A stretch of DNA of 64,000 nucleotides. Origin: Chionoecetes opilio. Taxonomy: Eukaryota; Arthropoda; Malacostraca; Decapoda; Majidae. A program made the position numbers and the translations under genes. The notes under the pieces are model-generated. The model saw only the letters and a list, made by a program, of their open reading frames with translations. It made no database searches and had not been told where the DNA came from. Positions 56,783 to 64,000 of the stretch are shown here, in pieces. Numbering within the stretch: the stretch's first letter is position 1; every line of letters starts with the position of its first letter. The stretch covers positions 103,598 through 167,597 of the forward strand of contig JACEEZ010020889.1 in assembly GCA_016584305.1 (NCBI GenBank). The letters are read 5' to 3'.

Positions 56783-57690
56783 TTGCCCCAGCCACTAGCC
56801 TAGTGGGCGCCCTCTTGGCCTCCTCCACGCCGGATTCTCTCTTACAGATACAACCCGATGGGAAGGATCGTTTTCAGGGTAGCGTGCCACATGCCCATAT
56901 AGCCGAAGTTGGTGCTGACGAACGTAATAGGCCTCGATTCAGTCTCACTGTGCAATCGCTGATTGGACACGTAATCATCTCAGCGATACCCCATCATTCT
57001 GCGAAGACAAAAGGCATCGATTCGTCTCTTCAAGTCGCTATTTAGTGTCCATGTCTCACAACCATAGAGTAAGACAGGGATTACAAACAACTTGAAGATC
57101 TGGATCTTTGTCCTCCTGCACAGGTACCGACAAAACCAATACTCGTGCTGAGCGAGTCCATAAGACCGTGGGCTATGCCAATCTGTCGTAAGACTTTGAC
57201 GTGACCCGCCATCATTATGAACTGCGCTACCAAAGTATGTATAACTTTCCAAGATCTCGATGTCTTCGCCGCATGAACAGACTGTAGTGTTTCATTTAGT
57301 AAGCCTCCAAACACCTGGACAATGGTCTTGAGCCAGGAGACCTCAAGTCCCAAAGTCCTTGCCTCCTCGTGTAACGCCTCAAGAGCTATCACCAGGACCT
57401 CCAGCGACTCAGCAAAGATTACTGCAGCATCGGCAAAAACAAGATCAGTTATCTTGGTGTTGCCGAGGGATGCTCCACAATCACTTTGATCTACAACTTT
57501 GCCTAATACCCAGTCCATACAAATGTGTAAAAGTGAAAAAAAGAAAAAGTGATGGGGCAAGGACGCACCCTTGCCTCACTCCTATAATAACAGGAAAGTA
57601 TCTGGATACACCTCCCCCACAATTCACATTACTCTCAGTCCCAGAGTACAGGATTGCTGTGGCCATCAAAAAATCCATTTGATCAAAGAG
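56783..57690 (-). pseudogene. RTE-like LINE reverse transcriptase, first half of a split copy
   Basis: The minus strand reads GVRQGCVLAPSLF, then (after inserted T/C-rich text) KVVDQSDCGASLGNTKITDL, VFADAAVIFAES, where the catalytic FADD has become FADA, and YLCRRTKIQIFKL then YGCETWTL. It continues at 53449 once the transposon is removed. It is similar to the 30793-31388 fragment. Confidence 0.85.
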
Positions 57691-57898
57691 GAAGAGTCAC
57701 TGGTGGGCAAGCAGCGTTCTCTGGACGGTGCGCGTAGCCGTGCGTGAATCATGTTCAAAATTGAGAGTTTGCGGAAGTGCTTCCGCAAACGCAAATCCGC
57801 AAACATTAACACTTCCTTAAATCCGCAAACGAATTCGAACTTCCGCAATTTGCGGAAGTTGCTGTTTGCGGAAGTGTTTGCGGAAGTGCCCACCTATG

Positions 57899-58200
57899 GT
57901 AGGTTGACGCTTGGGCTTGTGTAGGTCTGCCGTGACGCTGATGAGTTCGTGGTCACCCACAGGGCAAGGGGTCGTGTCAGAGTGAATTACCGACTCAGGT
58001 TTATTGGTAACAACTATGTCCAGAAGGCTAGCAGAAGGAGGAGCGATTCTTGTTGGCGTATTAATTAACTGAGTCATCTCAGTGTTTATTATAATCTGCT
58101 GAAGCTTACTATTTTCTTGTAAAAGATTATCGTTAAAATCACCAAGTCACCAGGAAGAGTCTTCAACTCCTTAATAAATGAGGCAGGAGTCAATTCAGCT
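57899..58200 (-). pseudogene. CR1/Daphne-like LINE, endonuclease C-terminal part
   Basis: The minus strand reads LPGDL/GDFNDNLLQENSK (GDFN is an endonuclease motif, with a one-base shift), then TQLINTPTRIAPPSASLLDI and GDHELISVTADLHKPKRQPT (conserved DHxLI). It continues directly at 49275 across the hAT insertion. Confidence 0.8.
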
Positions 58201-59280
58201 GCTTGTAGCTTACAGTAGCTGCTTGTAGCTGCTTTGTTGCAATACATGAATGGCATAGGAAATCTGCAAGTCCCTTACCTTAACTTATTCCCATTGAGTC
58301 TTAGTGACGTTTGGGTTGGCCATGTCATAGTCAGGGCCCTTAGGGATATTTTGGTTCACATTCTTCCAAAAGCACCAAATTTGGCCCCGATGTTGCCCAT
58401 GCCATGCTCTTTCGATTTCTGACGGGCGCCAAGACGGGTGCCCCTCGGGGCCGCCATATTGGCGAAATACAAAATGGCCGCCACCCAGATTAGAGGAAAA
58501 TCAGTTAAATATGTCTGTAAACCATGTATGATACCACTTTTTAGGGGTTTTCGAAGTCGATAATCGAGGACCCGAGGATGTACTTGGCTCTGAGCTTTGC
58601 TCGTTGGGTGATTGACGCAGGAGTGTATGCCTCAAAAAGGAGGTGAGCCTTATCCCAAGTTACGGAAGGGTATGGAGAAAATCCAGTCGTGATTTCTCCC
58701 TACGTGCCTATGCCTAGGTTTAGTGGGGTAAAGGAATAACCATTACAGACTAGAGGGATGAGTCCAGTCGCGACTCTATATGGCTTCGGCCTAAGTAAGT
58801 AAGAGATGAAGTGAGAAGGTGGAGTAAAGTCATTACATTGATTATGTATCCCCAAACTGGTTAAATCTGCTCTTAGTGAGGGAGGTGAAGAAATTAAGAA
58901 CGCAATACCACTTAATTATTGTTTTTGTAAAGTTCATTTGAGAATTGTAATGTCCAACTTAAGTATTTTTTTGTGTGGGTGGATAGAAGACCCATATGTG
59001 AATTTGAAAGGAGAGGAGTCATGATATGTTGTTGTATATCTGTTACTGTTTTCTTGTTGTACTTAGCTAGATATCTGGTAGGATGTGTGATGAAGGGCTG
59101 AGGAACAAGAATTTTTTTGGGGGGGAAGAAGTCATGTAACGCGTGAAAATGGGTTAATCCTGTGACTCACGATTGACGAAAAGTTTACATTGAGTGGTGA
59201 GAGTAAAGTAATACATATATAGCTAGTTATTAGATGCTAACAATAATTTGTTTTCTTCACTCCTCAGTCCCTAATCATTT
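58200..59280. other. No gene recognised; possible repeat end near 58800
   Basis: At about 58780-58810 the text GGCTTCGGCCTAAGTAAGTAAG looks like the 3' tail of a LINE or SINE with a short tandem end, but I cannot identify the element. The rest is unassigned. Confidence 0.35.
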
Positions 59281-59284
59281 AGAT

Positions 59285-62200
59285 AGACGTTTCCGGCAAT
59301 ATTTTTATACTCGTGGTCGCTAGTGACGTCACGGCAAGAAGGCAAGGAAGGGAGAAAGTATACTCGCTCTCTCTCTCTCTCGCCAACCCTTGCCGGGACG
59401 ACACGCGCGGAGAGAGTCGTGTCTTACAACCCTTTCGAAGGGTTTGGTTTGGTTTCGACGAGATCGGCACTCCGAAGCGTCTCAGTTTTAGTCGGTTCCC
59501 CTGGGGCACAATTGGCGAAAACTCATCAAACGTGACCATATTCGCCAACCTCAGGTGATCCACCACTATCAACTCATATGGAAAGAATCCGGTCACAGCA
59601 ATACCATTCTTGATCCTCCTCAGCAGAGTTCGGCTTCAGTACTTTCAAACTCATCAATGGTCATTGTATCCATACCCACTGGAATGTTTCTGAAGCTGTG
59701 GTATCTGAGAGCCACACCAATCTCAGTGTTATCTTCTATCTCTCTAACACTCAGTATGATGAAGCTGGCCAGTCCAAATGCACCAGGGGAATCCCTGATT
59801 ACCTCTTCTGCCATGCGAACCAACCTCGTCTGCATGGTTTGGGGTGAGTCAAGTTCAGATAGAGCTCTAACCACGCCGTGTAAACCATTCAGCCCATCCA
59901 AGTGTTTAATTTGCCTCAAAACTGCTTCCAATATTTTATTCTCCTTACCCATTTCTTCTATACTAGATGATATTTCTTCAAGGAGCTTGAACACTTCGCC
60001 GGAGCTGATGTTGATGGAATCCTTTATTTCTGCAAAGGCCGACGATGCAGATGTGATGGTTAGTAGAACATGATTGACATTTCTCGTCATGTTATCCAAA
60101 TCTGAAGCCATGCGTAGCAAGTCAATGTTCTTGACTCCAGTGAACAGCATTAGCCATGAAAGCAACTCATTCGGCTGTATGACTGGCATCCGCTCTACGG
60201 CAACGTTCTTCCACTCTAATGGTAAACCAGCTCCGGCCACACCACAAGCCAAGTAAAAAGTGGGCATCACTGAACGCCATCTGCTTGCAATGTGATTCAG
60301 TATGTATGAGGCGGCTTTGTATAGCTGAGGTGAGAAGGTCACTCTTAGACGGGTCAATGGCCCGTACCGAGAGTCAAGGTGGTAGAGCGACGAACGGCGA
60401 GGTACCGACGAGCGGCAGAACCTTCAAATTGTTACCGAGAATGGACAGAAAGGCAGGGTTGGTTGAGTTCTCACGCGGCGGTGTATTGGCAAGTGTTGCT
60501 TCAAACTGCGTTGCCAGAGTACGACTATAAATAGTCTATAATGCGAATTTGCCCGTATACTCATCAAAAACATCAACAGAAACGTTGCGATCGGCTATGA
60601 AGTTGGTGAAATATATATTTAATGAAGTTAATTAACAGTAGAGGCGTGTATACGTAAGTTTCTCTTACCGCTCATGTGAATATGTGCGGTAAGAGAAACG
60701 TGCTGGCGGGTTCTGGCAGCGACGTTGATGATGGCGGCGGCTCAAGTAATACCCACCCGCTATCCTGAACCTCCTGCATTATTGTCACAAAAATCACTTA
60801 TTGCCGCATATGTAATACCTAATAATCTTATACTAATACTTAAATACATAATTGAAAGAATATTGTTAACATATCTCTTAATCCCTCCAGATTAGGAATG
60901 TAATAAAAATTCATCGAAGGTTGAGGTGAAGACACGGGTGTACCCATGTCTTCAAACTTGACCGCCAACCTTCCTCGCTGCTCTTCCTTCCAAAACAAAC
61001 CCCTCTTATGGTAAGCGAAGGTCTGCCGTTCGTCGTTCGTCGCTCTACCGTCATGACTCTCGGTACGGGCCAATGTATCATTTGTTGCATGAAGTTCACC
61101 CTGCAATCGGCACGCGCCAGCATCAGTGAATCCAATAGGGATTTTGAAGAGATTGTCACTTGAAAAAGGAAACTCTGAAGCCAGCCTTGACTCCTCAGAC
61201 ATGAGGTCTGCTGAAGTGATCGGGTAATTACGTAACAACTGACGCATAACGCCAACCTCGACTCTGTCATAAGATGCAATATTGGTGTTCAACACTCCAG
61301 CTGCAACTATTGCCAGCGCTGTGGACAAAGTGGCGTGACTAACAATGTCACGCGGCACAAATGTAAGTAATGCCAAAGCAGCTATAAAATATGTGGGACT
61401 GCGCTCATACGCATTAAAGGCAACGTCCATGCGTGCATTTGTTAATACTGACAAAAGAAATAATGTTGATCGTAACCCGAGTCACGGATCGTGGAGCAAT
61501 GTTACCCAACACAACTCGTACCTCAGAAGCGGCCTGAGCAGAAAGGTTAATATTTGCGTTCAGTGAACTAGCCAATCGAGACTCGTCTGAACTGGTGATG
61601 GTAACACTTTCAAACACAGCATGTATCAGAGACCTGACTACTTCACTCCCGAGTGAGCTAAGTGCGGACAGCACTGCTGGCGGATTCTCATCCATAGGAT
61701 CAGTATATGTGTAGCCCTGACGTTGCCTGACAGTTAGTGGATCTGGAACATAACCTCAAGGCAACATGGAGGTGAATCGTTCATAGAATTCAGCGGTACT
61801 GACCAATCTGGACATGTATAACTCAGAGGCGGCTCTGAGTATTCTGGATCTTACCAAACCATCAACTATGACGCTACTGTCAACCAGACCAACATGTGGG
61901 TGTCTGTGTCCTCGAGTGAATCTCAACCCCAAACACCAATCATCAACCCTTCTAGACAGCAGGACATTGTCTTCATCTCTTGATTCAGACATCTGCCAAT
62001 CCTTTCAATTGGAAGCCATTCTCCGCTAGATACACTACCCCATTTTCAGTGTAGAAATCACGAGTTCGTGGCTCAGAGAAGACGAATGGACGTGATAAAT
62101 CATGTCTTAACCAACTCAGCGGCAAATCCGCGCAGTGCAAAGTTCAAAGATGGCACCGGCTTTTTAAGTGGACATTTAGGCAAGTCCTCCTTCAAAATGA

Positions 62201-62636
62201 ACTTTCCTGATCCAGGTCCCTCCACAAATATGCAAATTGGTGTCTGGCCACCGTCTCCGCCTAACATCCAAAGCTAACGACCTGTATACATAGGATAAAT
62301 CTGCTCTAGTTCTGCTCTCACGATATATCTGAGTGAAGAAAGTGAGTAACTCTGAGTCGCTAGCCTGGTCACGTTCGAGTGTGACCTTGCATAGATTTCC
62401 AGCGTCAATCGGTGCCTCGGAAATCGTGATGGCATCCTGTAGTAACTTTGCCCCCTTATTATCGTCAACCGTTCCGGGACCAGAAGCAACACGCTCCGTC
62501 CCACGCCGATGGAGAACTGAGTCAATAGCGGTCCCACTCCCACCGTCCCACGCTCATCATTGACAAAACTATCATCTGGTTTTCCAATAGACTTCTTACC
62601 ACCATCATTCAATCTCTGCTTCTTAGACCCAGACAT
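59285..62636 (-). pseudogene. Long decayed coding region, candidate endogenous viral structural gene
   Basis: Successive minus-strand pieces run from a Met in good context (62636) to about 59285: 62636-62274, then shifted pieces to 61756, 61695-61414, 61454-61075, then after the MITE 60357-59620, then 59620-59285 after a further shift. Excluding the MITE this is about 2.6 kb, or roughly 880 codons, with about six frameshifts but few in-frame stops inside each piece. The N-terminus is Lys/Gly-rich and hydrophilic. The rest alternates short helices and beta-like stretches without zinc finger, RT, DDE or signal-peptide features. The lack of introns, the size and the composition resemble structural proteins of RNA viruses that are found endogenised in crustaceans, but I recognise no family motif. 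It could instead be a large transposon-borne or host protein. No partner viral genes are visible within the window. Confidence 0.4.
60359..61071. mobile_element. MITE with GGCCCGTACCGAGAGTCA ends, 713 bp, inside the candidate viral gene
   Basis: The termini are GGCCCGTACCGAGAGTCA and its inverse TGACTCTCGGTACGGGCC. AAT occurs on both sides (60356-60358 and 61072-61074). Removing the insert joins the coding frames 61454-61075 and 60357-59620 without a shift. It is the same family as the hairpin 37978-38231; the inner arms share CGTTCGTCGCTCTACC-type text. Non-coding. Confidence 0.85.
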
Positions 62637-62639
62637 AGT

Positions 62640-63196
62640 AAACTAGTTTACTGCTCGCCATTAGCTTAAAAAGCATTAGCTGAAAACTGCTGCATTAGCT
62701 CAAAACACTAGAGACGAAGAGTCCTCAAAATTTGAAGCAAATTCAGTTAACGTGTCTTGTGTAGCAAAGTTAAAAGTGTTTGTCAGACGCCTGCTTTGCT
62801 GTGGATGGGTGTATGAGAAACATGTAAGTGTAGTATCCAAAATGGTTACCAACAGCTGAAAGACTCATTTTCCCATCGTCATCAACCCATTCAGAAGATT
62901 CCAGCTATCTTATTGTCTAATTTGACGTTGGAGGATTTTTGCAAGGCTGCCATGACTGGAATTGGGTGTTCTTGCGTTTTGTGAGTGTCGGCAAGTCTAA
63001 AAAGTGGGTGGTGGCCTGGCGTGGTGGCGCTTTGTATAGTCAATAACCTTGTAGTTGGTACTTGCAAAGTGTCTAGATAGGATCCAAGTATCTTATCTTA
63101 TGCAGCCAAAAAAAAAAGAATCAAGAGTCGTGATAAAGTATACATTGATAAGTATACTTATCATTAATATTCTTATAAGTTCTGCGTCTTATTACA
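62640..63196. other. No gene recognised
   Basis: This is the region upstream of the candidate viral gene. It contains a short direct repeat GCATTAGCT (about 62677-62700) and A/T-rich text. I see no promoter that I can support. Confidence 0.4.
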
Positions 63197-63199
63197 TAA

Positions 63200-64000
63200 A
63201 GCCCCCTTCACACATTCCATAATGAACCACGAAAGCGCCAACAATGCAGTGCGCAGCGCCGTCATGGTCCTGGTTATGGGTCCATCGTGACCGATCGTGA
63301 CGCGCTCGGCCGAGGCCACGAACAGTTCGTGCGTGCATTAAAAAATCGGGAAGCTCCCCGATTTTCGTACCCAACGCAGCGGTATCGTAAGTCTATCGTG
63401 ACGCTATCGTTATCTATGTAGCAACTTCGTGACACTATCATGATCGTCGCATGTTTATCGTGACGATAAGAAACCGTTACGCGCTCCTTCATCCCTGCCT
63501 TCCCCCCCTTTTTTGCACCCCCGTCCGCCTTCCCCCCCTTTCTCATTCACCTCCATCCACCCCCGACTACCTTCCCCCTACTCCCACCACCACATGGTGA
63601 CACTCCCCCCTCGACTACCTTTCCCCTACTCCCATCACCACGTGATGACACTCCCCCCATGACTCCCTACCTACTACTCCCATCACCACGTGGTAACACC
63701 CCCACCCCCACCAACACCACGCCTTCTCCCCCTCCCCCCCACGTTTCCCACCAACACCAACACCTCGACATAACCTTCTTTATTACAATCCCCCTCCCTA
63801 TTTCCCATCACCAACACAACCCGGTTTCACCCACCTTCATCTCTATAGTCCCCTTCCTTCTCCATCACCATGGCAACCCTCACCCACGTGTGGGGCATAT
63901 TGCTAGCTCTTGACGCTATCGTGGTGCGTCATGGCACCGTCGCACGTCGGGTATCGTAGCTCTATCGTACGACAAGAGTTTTCAACAGTCATCACGTGAC
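63200..64000. mobile_element. Left part of a PIF/Harbinger-type element with C-rich interior, running off the window
   Basis: It starts AGCCCCCTTCACACATTCC after TAA (63197-63199), like the ends at 4724 (AGCCCGGTTCACACC). ATCGTGAC units repeat at 63280-63470 and again (CTATCGTG) at 63915-63970, consistent with long sub-terminal inverted repeats. The middle (63490-63890) is a C-rich tract with CCCATCACCACGTGGTGACA-type units. The right end is not in the window. Confidence 0.5.

Noticed and set aside
59555..60073. 172-residue plus-strand ORF
   Set aside because: It is antisense to the 245-residue minus-strand piece of the candidate viral gene, which continues in frame across the MITE.

Overview
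This window is eukaryotic, repeat-dominated nuclear DNA, most likely from an arthropod and probably a crustacean. The evidence is dense dinucleotide microsatellites, tRNA-derived SINEs, RTE-like and CR1/Daphne-like LINE fragments, and THAP/P-element, PIF/Harbinger, hAT, piggyBac and Tc1/mariner DNA transposons. The species is an inference. I see no intact conventional host gene. Almost everything interpretable is mobile DNA, and only one long transposase ORF (39796-41166) is uninterrupted.

Left part (1-20 kb): MITEs with readable termini and target-site duplications (TSDs). These are a TTA-flanked Harbinger-type element (4724-5568), an element with an 8-bp TSD (6536-8557) that sits in a SINE and carries a TTAA-flanked piggyBac-type element, and a TAA-flanked element with a MADF-like exon (16188-17111). 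There is a broken P-element/THAP9-like transposase (9.0-10.9 kb), a decayed coding fragment carrying a SINE and a hAT MITE (11.8-13.7 kb), and a broken Tc1-like transposase (18.8-19.7 kb).

Middle (20-48 kb): a 4-kb, extremely G/T-biased minisatellite (22.09-26.10 kb) in a homopolymer-rich stretch; a decayed transposase of an unassigned family (28.7-30.5 kb); an RT fragment; a broken THAP + HARBI1 transposon (33.7-37.9 kb); a near-perfect 254-bp hairpin (37978-38231); and a TA-flanked 4.2-kb Tc1/mariner-superfamily element with ~0.8-kb terminal inverted repeats, whose intact 456-aa transposase has lost its first catalytic Asp.

Right part (48-58.2 kb): a nested assembly. A CR1/Daphne-like LINE on the minus strand is split by an 8.6-kb hAT element (49276-57898, TSD GTAGGTTG). 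Inside the hAT are a palindromic MITE in a TA array, a TAA-flanked element that splits the hAT transposase, a piggyBac-type MITE, and an RTE-like LINE that is itself split by a 3.33-kb transposon (53450-56782) with ~130-bp terminal inverted repeats (TIRs), a 9-bp TSD and a transposase I cannot assign to a superfamily. Removing each insert restores the interrupted host element, so the order of insertion can be read.

Far right (59.3-62.6 kb): about 2.6 kb of minus-strand broken coding sequence, split by a MITE, reads as one long decayed protein. It is a candidate endogenous viral structural gene, but I could not assign a family. The most novel-looking items are the 9-bp-TSD transposon with its divergent relative at 28.7-30.5 kb, the candidate viral ORF, and the strand-asymmetric minisatellite.
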